Shown: in pieces, positions 34,633 to 42,553 of the stretch
How positions within the stretch are numbered: position 1 is the first letter of the stretch
Layout: the number at the start of each line of letters is the position of its first letter
Assembly (NCBI RefSeq): GCF_016862175.1
Contig: NZ_BOML01000040.1
Location: 62,001 to 126,000, forward strand
DNA: 64,000 bases
Direction: 5' to 3'
Origin: Paractinoplanes durhamensis
Lineage (GTDB): Bacteria; Actinomycetota; Actinomycetes; Mycobacteriales; Micromonosporaceae
Position numbers and translations under genes: made by a program
The notes under the pieces: generated by a model
What the model saw: only the letters and a program-made list of their open reading frames with translations
The model's database searches: none
What the model was told of the DNA's origin: nothing

Positions 34633-35265
34633 TCAGGTCAGGGAGTTGAGGACGGCCACGCAGTAGTCGGTCAGGTGGTCGGCGAGGACGACCGGGTCTT
34701 CGGTCATGTCCCGGGACAGCCAGTCGATGATGACCTCGCTCAGCCCGGACACCAGGGCGAGCAGCATGCGATCGCTGCGGAGATGGTCGGTGGGGTGGCC
34801 ACCCACCCGGCGCAGCAGGCCCGCCAGGAACTGGGCGTCCTCGCGGATCACGCCCCGCCGCCGCGTCTCCATCCGTGGGGCGTTGATGTAGATGACCTGC
34901 GCCCGCTCCGGGTTGGCGCGCAGCATTTCGAGGAGCCGGCGCACCGACGGGCGGAGCATCTCGTCGAGGCTCCCCGGCGACTCCGGTGCTGCCGCGGCGA
35001 CCCCTTTGAGCAGCCACATGTTCTGCTCGCGGTGCAGGGCCCGCACCAGGTCGGGCCGGTCGGTGAAGTGCTCGTAGAAATACCGCTTGGAGACGCGGGC
35101 GTCGGCGCAGACATCGGCGACCGTCACGTCGTCGTAGGCACGCGTGCCGAACAGGTGCAGCGCCGACGTGAGGATCCGCTCACGCCGGTCGGTCGCGCGT
35201 TCCTGGCGGGACCGGCCGCCATAATTCTCGCCTCGCCGCGTCACCAACGCAGTCCGTTCGTCCAC
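34633..35265 (-). CDS. TetR-family transcriptional regulator
   Basis: 210 residues from the GTG of VDERTALV; in-frame alternatives are an ATG at 35355 and a GTG at 35244, and none has a clear ribosome site. The helix-turn-helix is good (VTVADVCADARVSKRYFYEHF, about residues 48-68), with a helical C-terminal domain. It is convergent with the enoyl-reductase-like gene (21 bp apart) and divergent from the acetyltransferase gene, which is its most likely target. An 8-bp CTCATGAG palindrome lies in the gap at 35351. Confidence 0.9.
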   Translation of the reverse strand: MDERTALVTRRGENYGGRSRQERATDRRERILTSALHLFGTRAYDDVTVADVCADARVSKRYFYEHFTDRPDLVRALHREQNMWLLKGVAAAAPESPGSLDEMLRPSVRRLLEMLRANPERAQVIYINAPRMETRRRGVIREDAQFLAGLLRRVGGHPTDHLRSDRMLLALVSGLSEVIIDWLSRDMTEDPVVLADHLTDYCVAVLNSLT

Positions 35266-35412
35266 GAGATCAAAGGTATGCCCTGCGCCACATTCATGCC
35301 GCGTGCACCCTCCGTCCACGTTGATCACCGAAGTGGGCCATGACGTATCACTCATGAGCTTCATAACCATCACTACTGGCCGGAACCGGGTGCATACGGG
35401 CAGGATCACGGT

Positions 35413-36021
35413 GTGGCCGCCAGCCGTCTTCCCTACCCGCTCACGCTGACGGGCGAGGGCCTCGTGCTGCGCGACTGGCGCCCGGAGGATCTCGACGATC
35501 TGGTGACGCTGCTCGACGACCCGGATGTCGCCCGCTGGACGCCGATGCCGACACCGTTCGACGTGGAGGCCGGCATCGCCTACCTCAAGCGCGCCCACCA
35601 GGGCCGGATCAGCGGCCAGCGGATCCAGCTCGCGATCACCGAGGACGGCGGTCGCCCCCTCGGCGAGGTGTTGCTCTTCGGCGTCGACGCCGGCCTCAAG
35701 GAGGCCGAGCTCGGCTATCTGGTGGGTTCGCAGCATCGCCGGCGCGGGCTCGCGTCGGGCTCACTCTCACTGCTTTCCGCGTACGCGCGAAGCAGCCTCA
35801 AACTGGGTCGCCTGCTCCTGCGGATCGACCCGGCCAACACGGCGAGCACCGCGGTGGCCCGTCGATGTGGTTACCGGCTGACCGCCGACCCCCCGATCCT
35901 GCAGGTCGGACCGCACGGGCCGAGCAGTCTGGACACCTGGGAGCTACCCGGCGACCGGGCCGCGACCCGCCTGGAACGACTGAAAAATGTCGCAGCCCGG
36001 CGGTACGGTCGTCGCACCTAG
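35413..36021 (+). CDS. GNAT-family N-acetyltransferase
   Basis: 202 residues from a GTG. The RimJ/RimL-like acetyltransferase_3 pattern is present: LVLRDWRPEDLDDLVTLLDD at the N-terminus, ELGYLVGSQHRRRGLASGSL as the acetyl-CoA loop (motif A, about 97-117) and NTASTAVARRCGYRL near the end. Acceptor unknown; family members modify protein N-termini or small amines. It is 27 bp before the AlkZ-like gene in the same direction. Confidence 0.92.
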   Translation: MAASRLPYPLTLTGEGLVLRDWRPEDLDDLVTLLDDPDVARWTPMPTPFDVEAGIAYLKRAHQGRISGQRIQLAITEDGGRPLGEVLLFGVDAGLKEAELGYLVGSQHRRRGLASGSLSLLSAYARSSLKLGRLLLRIDPANTASTAVARRCGYRLTADPPILQVGPHGPSSLDTWELPGDRAATRLERLKNVAARRYGRRT

Positions 36022-36048
36022 AAATCGGGGAAATACCGGGGAGGTGCC

Positions 36049-37143
36049 GTGGTCAGCGTCGACCGTGCACAGGTGATGGCCTATCGGGTGGCGGCCATGG
36101 GGCTGGCGACCCGAAGTCGCCAGCGGCCGGCCGACCTGCCCGTCCTCGATCTGGGCGTGCAGGAGTACACGTCGGGTTCCGACCACGTCGCCCTGGCCGC
36201 CCGCACGAGCGCCGGCCTCGACGACGATCGCCTGATCATGGTGTGGGCCGCGCGCGGGGCCCCGCACCTGCACCGCCGAGCCGACCTGGCGGCCCTGGTC
36301 AAACAGCTCTGGCCGGTGAGCGACACCGATGCCACCGCGCGCATCCAGAGCGGTCAGATCCCCGAGGGGATGAAGCTGGGTCTGGCCGCCTTCACCGCCA
36401 CCGCCGCCGCGTTCCGTAAGGTGGTGACGACCTCGATGCCACGCGGCGAGGCGAGCACCGAGGTGAGCAAGCGGGTGCCGAGAGAGTTGACGTATGAGTG
36501 CCGGGGCTGCGAGGCGCGGCACATCGCCGGCAACGTCTGGCAGCACTCCGGCCTGGCCGGTGGCGTGCAGGTGGAGTCGCGTGGGCGGGATGCGACGCTC
36601 GGCCCGATTCCGGACGCACCGCCGCAGCCGACCGAGAATGCCGGCATCGGCGATCTGATCACCACCTATCTGCGTTTCCTCGGCCCGGCGAGCCCGGCCG
36701 ACGTGGCGAAATATCTGGGCGGCAGCGCCACCGAGATGAAACGGGTGTGGCCGGCCGGGCTGGCCGAGGTCACCGTCGACGGGCGGAAGAGGTGGCTGCC
36801 GGAGTCCGAGCTGGCGGCCCTGACCAAGGCGGCGCCGCCGTCGGGTGTGCGGCTGATCCCGGGGATGGATCCGCTGCTGCAGGCCCGCGACCGCGACCTG
36901 GTGGTGCCCGACCGAGGCCAGCAGAAAGAGGTGTGGCGGATCATCGGCAACCCCGGTGCTCTGCTGCTCGACGGCGAGATCGCCGGGGTGTGGCGGGCCA
37001 AGATGGCCGGCCGCAAACGGGTCGACCTGACCGTCACCTCCTTCGGCCCGCTCCCGGCCCCGCGCCGTAAACAGATCGAGGCGGAGGCGGCCGAGGTGGC
37101 ACGCGGGCGTGGGGTGCCGGAGGCGGCGGTCGCGTTCGAGTGA
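36049..37143 (+). CDS. winged-helix AlkZ-like protein (PF06224 family)
   Basis: 364 residues. The layout follows actinobacterial members of the AlkZ/YcaQ-like winged-helix family: an N-terminal LGVQEYTSGSDHVALAART segment, MVWAARGAPHLHRRADL, a central winged-helix part reading TTYLRFLGPASPADVAKYLG, and a C-terminal LIPGMDPLLQARDRD followed by NPGALLLDGEIAGVWR. Some relatives are DNA glycosylases that unhook alkylation cross-links and protect antibiotic producers. The catalytic QxQ motif of AlkZ is not clearly kept here (VQEY instead), so glycosylase activity is uncertain. Confidence 0.82.
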   Translation: MVSVDRAQVMAYRVAAMGLATRSRQRPADLPVLDLGVQEYTSGSDHVALAARTSAGLDDDRLIMVWAARGAPHLHRRADLAALVKQLWPVSDTDATARIQSGQIPEGMKLGLAAFTATAAAFRKVVTTSMPRGEASTEVSKRVPRELTYECRGCEARHIAGNVWQHSGLAGGVQVESRGRDATLGPIPDAPPQPTENAGIGDLITTYLRFLGPASPADVAKYLGGSATEMKRVWPAGLAEVTVDGRKRWLPESELAALTKAAPPSGVRLIPGMDPLLQARDRDLVVPDRGQQKEVWRIIGNPGALLLDGEIAGVWRAKMAGRKRVDLTVTSFGPLPAPRRKQIEAEAAEVARGRGVPEAAVAFE

Positions 37144-37303
37144 CCTTCCGCTGTGGACCGCCAGTCGCTGGGCTAAAACGGACGTATGGCGGGAACTGGC
37201 ACTCGCGGAGGTATCGGGAAGGCAACGCGCGAGTAACAATGACATCGATCGAGTCGGTTGATCCTCGATCGATGGCATGCCCGGGCCGACCGGAGGTGAC
37301 GAC

Positions 37304-37588
37304 ATGCTGAGCAGGGAAGACAGCCGCCGTCTGGCGGAGCTTGAGCGCCAGTTACGGCGCGACGATCCCGAGTTCTGCGCCCGCATGACCGGTGGTGGCG
37401 ACAGCCCGGCACCGCGCAGGCGCCACACCCTTTCCCTGATCTGCACGGCCACCGTCATCTGGCTGGCCGCGATCACGCTGGGCGTCCTCGACTGGTGGCC
37501 GGCCGCGATCCTGGCCGCCATCTGCGGCACGACCGTGATCGCCGTCCTGATCTACCACCGAGCCCGGCGAAGGCGCGGCAGGAGCTGA
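37304..37588 (+). CDS. DUF3040 small membrane protein
   Basis: 94 residues from the ATG with a strong GGAGGTGA six bases upstream. The N-terminus SREDSRRLAELERQLRRDDP is the family signature, followed by two hydrophobic helices (about 42-60 and 63-80) and an Arg-rich tail. It is the second DUF3040 gene in the window. The 3' end, including its stop codon, is duplicated immediately downstream. Confidence 0.85.
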   Translation: MLSREDSRRLAELERQLRRDDPEFCARMTGGGDSPAPRRRHTLSLICTATVIWLAAITLGVLDWWPAAILAAICGTTVIAVLIYHRARRRRGRS

Positions 37589-37632
37589 CCCTGATTTGCC
37601 ACCGGGCGCGGCGACGGCGCGGCAGAAGCTAA
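37546..37632. repeat. 43-bp duplication of the gene 3' end
   Basis: 37546-37588 (last codons and TGA of the DUF3040 gene) is repeated at 37590-37632 at an exact offset of 44 bp with seven substitutions; the second copy ends in TAA where the first has TGA. Confidence 0.9.
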
Positions 37633-37637
37633 GGAGA

Positions 37638-37672
37638 AAGGCGGCGCCGATTGGGGTCTTCGGCGCCGCCTT
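37638..37672. terminator. bidirectional terminator hairpin
   Basis: Perfect 13-bp stem (AAGGCGGCGCCGA with TCGGCGCCGCCTT) and a 9-base loop between the convergent DUF3040 and GtrA-type genes. Confidence 0.9.
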
Positions 37673-37731
37673 CCGGGTGGAACTGAAAGCCGGGGATTTC
37701 CCGTGATGCGCCCCCGCACCACGGGCGGCAG

Positions 37732-38970
37732 TCAGTTCCGGGTGTTGCTTTCCCGGCGCGCGCGGAACACCCAGATGCGCAGCATCAGGAAGCGGACCGC
37801 GGTGGCCAGCAGGTTGGCGAGGATGAGGACGACCAGCTCCACCGATTTGGCCGGGTTGGTCGACAGCGCGTCGAGCAGGGCCAGGGAGCCGCTGGTCAGG
37901 CCGAGGCCGACCGCGAAGACGAGCAGGCCCTGTGCCTGGTGACGCCAGGCGCCGTCGTTACCCCGTACCCCGAAGGTGACCCGGCGGTTGGCGGCGGTGT
38001 TGGCGATGGCGGTGATCAGCAGGGCGATCAGGTTCGCCCACTGCGGGCCGACGCCGGTGCGCAGCAACGCGTACAGCAGCAGGTAGGCAAGCGTGCTGGC
38101 CGCGCCGATGGCGGCGAATCGGATGAGCTGGCCGGTCAGGCCGGCCGGGACGCCGGCCACCGGCAGCGGGTTGCGGCCGAGCTGTTCGCGCAGCGTGCCC
38201 AGCGGCAGCCGGCCCGCACCGAACGCACGCAGCAGCCGGACGATGCCCTTCAGGTCGGCGATGGCGGTCGCCCTGATGTCGACCCGGCTGTCCGGGTCGT
38301 CCACCCAGTCGACCGGCACCTCGTGGATGCGCAGGCCGGCCCGCTCGGCCAGCACCAGCATCTCGGTGTCGAAGAACCAGCCGGTGTCCTCGACCATCGG
38401 CAGCAGGCGCTCGGCCACGTCGGACCGGATGGCCTTGAATCCGCACTGGGCGTCGGAGAAGCGGGCCGACAGGGTGCCGCGCAGGATCAGGTTGTAGGTG
38501 CGGGAGATGAACTCGCGCTTCGCGCCGCGCACCACCCGGGAGCCGCGGGCCAGCCGGGACCCGATCGCCAGGTCCGAGTGGCCGGAGATCAGCGGCGCGA
38601 CCAGCGGCAACAGTGCGTCGAGGTCGGTGGAGAGGTCCACGTCCATGTAGGCGAGGACGGCCGCGTCGGACTGGGTCCAGACGTACTTCAGGGCCCGTCC
38701 GCGGCCTTTCTCCGGCAGGTGCACCGACGCCACGCCGGGTAGTTCGGAGGTGAGCCAGCGCGCCACGTCGGCCGTCGAATCGGTGCTCGCGTTGTCCGCG
38801 ATGGTGATCCGGAAGCGGTAGGGGAAATGCGCCGAGAGGTAGGCGTGCAGACGCCGCACGCACGGCTCGAGGTCGATTTCCTCGTTGTAGACGGGAACGA
38901 CCACATCGAGCACCGGAGCGTCGAACCGGGTCGGGTCGGCGGCGTGCGATGGCAGCGTCGTAAGGCTCAT
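37732..38970 (-). CDS. GT2 glycosyltransferase fused to GtrA membrane domain
   Basis: 412 residues from the ATG of MSLTTLP; an upstream ATG at 38991 is less likely. Residues about 20-255 are a DPM1/GtrB-like GT2 domain (LDVVVPVYNEEIDLEPCV, AYMDVDLSTDLDALLPL, SRTYNLILRG, DAQCGFKAIR). Residues about 275-400 form a GtrA domain of four helices (RFAAIGAASTLAYLLLY). GtrB makes lipid-linked sugar on the inner face and GtrA is thought to flip it, so this single protein may do both. It is likely to serve a GT-C enzyme such as the one encoded downstream at 39130. Confidence 0.93.
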   Translation of the reverse strand: MSLTTLPSHAADPTRFDAPVLDVVVPVYNEEIDLEPCVRRLHAYLSAHFPYRFRITIADNASTDSTADVARWLTSELPGVASVHLPEKGRGRALKYVWTQSDAAVLAYMDVDLSTDLDALLPLVAPLISGHSDLAIGSRLARGSRVVRGAKREFISRTYNLILRGTLSARFSDAQCGFKAIRSDVAERLLPMVEDTGWFFDTEMLVLAERAGLRIHEVPVDWVDDPDSRVDIRATAIADLKGIVRLLRAFGAGRLPLGTLREQLGRNPLPVAGVPAGLTGQLIRFAAIGAASTLAYLLLYALLRTGVGPQWANLIALLITAIANTAANRRVTFGVRGNDGAWRHQAQGLLVFAVGLGLTSGSLALLDALSTNPAKSVELVVLILANLLATAVRFLMLRIWVFRARRESNTRN

Positions 38971-39080
38971 GTCATCCAAGGTCGGCCACACAACTGGGCA
39001 ATACGTAGGGCGACCCTGTGTCGGCCCTGTGAGTCCGTTTTCTACTTTGTGAACGTTTCCCTAACGAGTGAACGGAACGA

Positions 39081-39109
39081 ACGGGCGGCCCCGAAGTGGG
39101 ACCGCCCGT
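39081..39109 (-). terminator. hairpin terminator of the GT39 gene
   Basis: Twelve-base arms (ACGGGCGGCCCC at 39081-39092, GGGACCGCCCGT at 39098-39109) with one mismatch (C/T) and a 5-base loop, 20 bp after the stop of the gene that ends at 39130. Confidence 0.8.
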
Positions 39110-39129
39110 CGATGACGGTAAATGCCTGG

Positions 39130-41196
39130 TCAGGTCGTCGGTGAGGTCAGGTCGTAGACCGTGGTGCTGCCGACGGTCGACGACGTGAAGTTCGCGGCCA
39201 CCCACTCGGCGATCTCCGAGCTGGCGTTGCTGCCGCTGCTGGTCGAGCCGCCCACACTGCCGCTGCCGATGAAGTAGTGGATCTTCCCGTCGGCCACGTA
39301 CTGCTTGAACTGGGCGAGGGTGGGTGCCGGGTCGGTGCCGTTGAAGCCGCCGATCGCCATCACCGGGTCGCCGGTGGCCAGCTGGTAGCTGGACTGGTTC
39401 TGTGACCCGACGGTGGCCGCCACCCAGGTGTACTTGTCGGCGTCGGTCTCGAGCAGCGTCTTCATCTCGTCGCTGACTGAGACCCCGTTGATCAGGCCAC
39501 CCATGCCGCCACCACCACCGCGCATCCCGCCACCGCCGTTGCCGGTGCCCCCGCCACCGGGGAATCCGCCGCCGTTGGTCTGGCCGCCGCCGGGGAATCC
39601 GCCGCCCTGGTTACCGCCGGGACCGCCGCCCCCACCACGGTTGCCACCGCCGCCGCCGAAACCGCCACCTCCGCCGAATCCGCCCGACGTCGATGGGCCG
39701 GCGGACGGGATCGACCCGGTATGCGCCTCGGACGCGGTCTGTACGGCGTACGCAGCAGGTCCGGCAAGAACCGCGACCAATGCCGCCCCGGCCGACACCA
39801 ACCCGATTCGCGCCGAAAGGCGCGAAGCCATGAAGGCCGAGCCGAGCACCCCCGCTGCCGCGGCCAGCCCGCCGAGCAGGACCACCCACCGCAGCCAGGG
39901 CAGGAAGTCGGAGCTGCGGGCCAGCAGGTGGTAGCACCACCAGGCGGTGATCGCGATGGCCGCGGCGAGGGTGGCCGCCGCGACGATGTTGCGCCGGTTC
40001 CGCCAGAGCAGCACCGACCCCATGCCGACGACCGCGCCGACCGCCGGGGCCAGGGCCACGGTGTAGTAGGCGTGGAAGATGCCCTGCATGTAGCTGAAGA
40101 CGAGCCCGGTGATCATGAGCCAGCCGCCCCAGATGACGAAGCCGGCCCGCTGGCGGTCGGTACGGATCCGCGGCGCGGTGAGAACCAAGCCGGCGACCAG
40201 CACGATCAGCGCGCCGGGGAGGAGCCAGGAGATCTGGCCGCCCTGCGAGCTGTCGAACATCCGGAGCAGCCCGGTCTCACCCCAGCCGCTGCCCCCGCCA
40301 CCCCCGCCGACGCTGCCGGTCTCGTCGCCGGAGAGCCGGCCGAGTCCGTTGTAGCCGAGGGCGAGCTCGAGGATGCTGTTGTTCTGCGAGCCGCCGATGT
40401 AGGGCCGCATCGAGGCCGGCACGAGTTCGACGACCGCGATGTACCAGCCGGCCGAGACGACGATCGCGACGCCGGCGATGAGCAGCTGGACGATGCGCTT
40501 GCCGAGCTTGGGCGGCCCGGCGATGAGGTAGGCGAGGCCGAAGGCCGGCACCACGAGCAGGGCCTGCAGCATCTTGGCGAGGAACGCGAAGCCGATGAAG
40601 ACGCCCGCCCAGACCAGCCACTTCGTCTTGCCGTTCTCGATCGCCCGGGAGGTCGCCCAGGCCCCGGCGATCATCAGCAGGACGAGCAGCGCGTCCGGGT
40701 TGTTGAAGCGGAACATCAGCACGGCGATCGGGGTGAGGGCCAGCACCGCGCCGGCGATCAGACCGGCCGCCGGGCCGAACCAGCGCTTGACGCTGCTGAA
40801 CAGCAGGCCGACGCTGGCGACACCCATCAGGGCCTGCGGCACCAGGATGCTCCACGAGTTGACCCCGAAGATCCGGGCGGAGAGCGACATCACCCAGAGT
40901 GCCGCGGGCGTCTTGTCCACGGTGATCGAGTTGGCCGCGTCGGAGGAGCCGTAGAAGAGGGCCTTCCAGCTCACCGAGCCGGCCTGGGCGGCCGCCGAGT
41001 AGAACGCGTTGGCCCAGCCCGACTCGTTCAGGCCCCAGATGTAGAGGACGCCGGTGAGTAGGAGAAGAGCGTAGAGGGAGGGGCGAACCCAGCTGGGGTC
41101 GTCCTCTTTGCCGCGCACCACACGGCTCCAGCGAGATGGGGGAGCCGAGGGCGGTGGGGCCTCTATCACTGGCGGAACGGGCAACGTCGAGGTCAT
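39130..41196 (-). CDS. GT39-type membrane glycosyltransferase with Gly-rich insert
   Basis: 688 residues from an ATG with GGAG five bases upstream. A Pro-rich cytoplasmic N-terminus is followed by about twelve membrane helices in the order of the PMT/ArnT-like GT-C family (YkcA/YkcB type). The expected catalytic acid region is near SAAAQAGSVSWKALFYGS and the DKTPAALWV loop. After the last helix comes a poly-Gly/Asn/Pro stretch of about 75 residues and a soluble C-terminal domain (about 570-680; YTWVAATVGSQNQSSYQLATG, then GFNGTDPAPTLAQFKQYV). It transfers a sugar from a polyprenyl carrier to an extracytoplasmic acceptor (family role). The GtrA-type gene follows downstream. Confidence 0.92.
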   Translation of the reverse strand: MTSTLPVPPVIEAPPPSAPPSRWSRVVRGKEDDPSWVRPSLYALLLLTGVLYIWGLNESGWANAFYSAAAQAGSVSWKALFYGSSDAANSITVDKTPAALWVMSLSARIFGVNSWSILVPQALMGVASVGLLFSSVKRWFGPAAGLIAGAVLALTPIAVLMFRFNNPDALLVLLMIAGAWATSRAIENGKTKWLVWAGVFIGFAFLAKMLQALLVVPAFGLAYLIAGPPKLGKRIVQLLIAGVAIVVSAGWYIAVVELVPASMRPYIGGSQNNSILELALGYNGLGRLSGDETGSVGGGGGGSGWGETGLLRMFDSSQGGQISWLLPGALIVLVAGLVLTAPRIRTDRQRAGFVIWGGWLMITGLVFSYMQGIFHAYYTVALAPAVGAVVGMGSVLLWRNRRNIVAAATLAAAIAITAWWCYHLLARSSDFLPWLRWVVLLGGLAAAAGVLGSAFMASRLSARIGLVSAGAALVAVLAGPAAYAVQTASEAHTGSIPSAGPSTSGGFGGGGGFGGGGGNRGGGGGPGGNQGGGFPGGGQTNGGGFPGGGGTGNGGGGMRGGGGGMGGLINGVSVSDEMKTLLETDADKYTWVAATVGSQNQSSYQLATGDPVMAIGGFNGTDPAPTLAQFKQYVADGKIHYFIGSGSVGGSTSSGSNASSEIAEWVAANFTSSTVGSTTVYDLTSPTT

Positions 41197-41291
41197 CGAG
41201 GCTCCACGGAGGCTGGTGGATTTACTTTCTCGACAACTCTCGACGCGTGCCCTGTCCCGCCTTTGTGGCCTTCCTGTGCGCCCGCTGTAAG

Positions 41292-42365
41292 TTACCGAGC
41301 GCGACGCTTCGCCGACGCCGCAGCGAGTTTTTCGAGTACGCCGACGGTCGGTTCCCAGCCCATGCAGGCGTCGGTGACGGACTGTCCGTAGGTGAGCGGG
41401 CCACCCAGGTCCTGCCGCCCGGGAACGAGGAAGCTCTCCAGCATGACGCCGCTGATACCGCGCTGCCCGTCGGCGACCTGACCGGCCACGTCGTCGGCGA
41501 CGAGCGGCTGGCGCAGGTGGTCCTTGTTGCTGTTGCCGTGCGAGCAGTCGATGACGAGCCGCTCCGGCAGGCCGTCCTTGCGCAGCAGCTGCAGCGCGCC
41601 CTCGACGTCGGCGGCGCTGTAGTTGGGGCGGCCACCGCCACCGCGCAGCACCAGGTGGGTGTCGGGGTTGCCGGTGGTGTGCAGGATCGCCGGGGTCCCG
41701 GAGTAGTCGATGCCGGGGAAGACGTGCGACGCGGCCGCGGCCTGGATGGCGTCGATCGCGGTGCTGATGCTGCCGTCGGGGCGGTTCTTCATGCCGATCG
41801 GCATCGAAAGGCCGGAGGCGAGCTGCCGGTGGACCTGCGATTCGACCGTACGGGCCCCGATGGCACCCCAGGCCACGGTGTCGGCGATGTACTGCGGCGT
41901 GATCGGGTCGAGGAACTCGACGGCGGTGGGCAGCCCCCGGCCGACGATCTCGAGGAGCAGCTTGCGGGCGATCCGCAGGCCGGTGCCGACGTCGCCGGTG
42001 CCGTCCAGCGCCGGGTCGTTGATCAGGCCCTTCCAGCCGACCGTGGAGCGCGGCTTCTCGAAGTAGACGCGCATCACGATGAGCAGGTCGTCGGCGAGCC
42101 GGTCGGCCTGCTCGCGCAGCAGCCCGGCGTATTCGCCGGCGGCGGCCGGGTCGTGCACGGAACACGGGCCGACCACGACCAACAGCCGTGGATCTCGGGC
42201 GTTGAGCACGTCCTCGACCTGGCGCCGGCCGTCCAGCACGCTGTCGTGCAGATCGGCGGTGAGGGGCAGCTCGTGGTGCAGCAGCGCGGGGCTCATCAGC
42301 GGCACGACGGCGGCGATGCGCTGGTCACGGACGCGCTGGACCTCGGGGATGGTCACGGTGTTCAT
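41292..42365 (-). CDS. aroG: class I 3-deoxy-7-phosphoheptulonate (DAHP) synthase
   Basis: 357 residues. It catalyses the first shikimate-pathway step, PEP plus erythrose 4-phosphate giving DAHP. It is of the E. coli AroF/G/H type: LVVVGPCSVHDP, MRVYFEKPRSTVGWKGL, GARTVESQVHRQLASGLSMP, GMKNRPDGS and VIDCSHGNSNKDH are all intact. Two starts compete: the ATG at 42365 touches the AAGGAG ribosome site with no spacing, whereas the GTG at 42356 has a 9-base spacing and is more plausible. Upstream lies a terminator hairpin and a short ORF rich in aromatic codons, pointing to control by aromatic amino acid supply. Confidence 0.95.
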   Translation of the reverse strand: MNTVTIPEVQRVRDQRIAAVVPLMSPALLHHELPLTADLHDSVLDGRRQVEDVLNARDPRLLVVVGPCSVHDPAAAGEYAGLLREQADRLADDLLIVMRVYFEKPRSTVGWKGLINDPALDGTGDVGTGLRIARKLLLEIVGRGLPTAVEFLDPITPQYIADTVAWGAIGARTVESQVHRQLASGLSMPIGMKNRPDGSISTAIDAIQAAAASHVFPGIDYSGTPAILHTTGNPDTHLVLRGGGGRPNYSAADVEGALQLLRKDGLPERLVIDCSHGNSNKDHLRQPLVADDVAGQVADGQRGISGVMLESFLVPGRQDLGGPLTYGQSVTDACMGWEPTVGVLEKLAAASAKRRAR

Positions 42366-42410
42366 CTCCTTAGCCGGCGCCCGGGGCGCGAGAGCCGGCA
42401 TGCTCGTGGG

Positions 42411-42441
42411 CAAAACAAAAGGCAGCGACGTCGTCGCTGCC
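42411..42441 (-). terminator. intrinsic terminator in the aroG leader (attenuator)
   Basis: On the minus strand a perfect 10-bp palindrome (GGCAGCGACG / CGTCGCTGCC, 42421-42441) is followed at once by TTTTGTTTTG (42411-42420). This is the clearest U-tract terminator in the window and lies 46 bp before the aroG ATG, so transcripts must read through it to express the gene. Confidence 0.9.
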
Positions 42442-42469
42442 TAGGCCGGCTCTGGCTTGGTGTCTCAGG

Positions 42470-42535
42470 TCATGCGGAGATAACCGAGGCACCGGCTGGA
42501 GCCGGCCCGGTAAACCACCGATAGATCCGAGACAC
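42470..42535 (-). CDS. putative aroG leader peptide with Tyr-Arg-Trp-Phe codons
   Basis: A 21-codon ORF on the aroG strand, GTG start to TGA stop, whose residues 4-8 are Ile-Tyr-Arg-Trp-Phe: one codon each for all three aromatic amino acids within four codons, in a stretch otherwise Gly/Pro/Ala-rich. A TATGCT that could be a -10 box (42543-42548) ends 7 bases before the GTG, so the mRNA may start at the start codon and be leaderless. Its first codons (GTGTCTC) can pair with GAGACAC just after its stop, and codons 9-16 form a CCGGC/GCCGG hairpin. Ribosome stalling at the aromatic codons would change this folding ahead of the terminator (inference). Confidence 0.75.
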   Translation of the reverse strand: MSRIYRWFTGPAPAGASVISA

Positions 42536-42553
42536 GTCGGCCAGCATAGCGCG

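Noticed and set aside
34633..35736. 367-residue form of the TetR-family protein
   Set aside because: The extra N-terminal region is antisense to the acetyltransferase gene and shows no similarity to regulators.
39130..42165. Open frame that would extend the GT39 protein by over 300 residues upstream
   Set aside because: The extension is antisense-like Arg/Ala-rich sequence from another frame of aroG. A well-placed ATG with a ribosome site at 41196 gives a normal GT39 protein.
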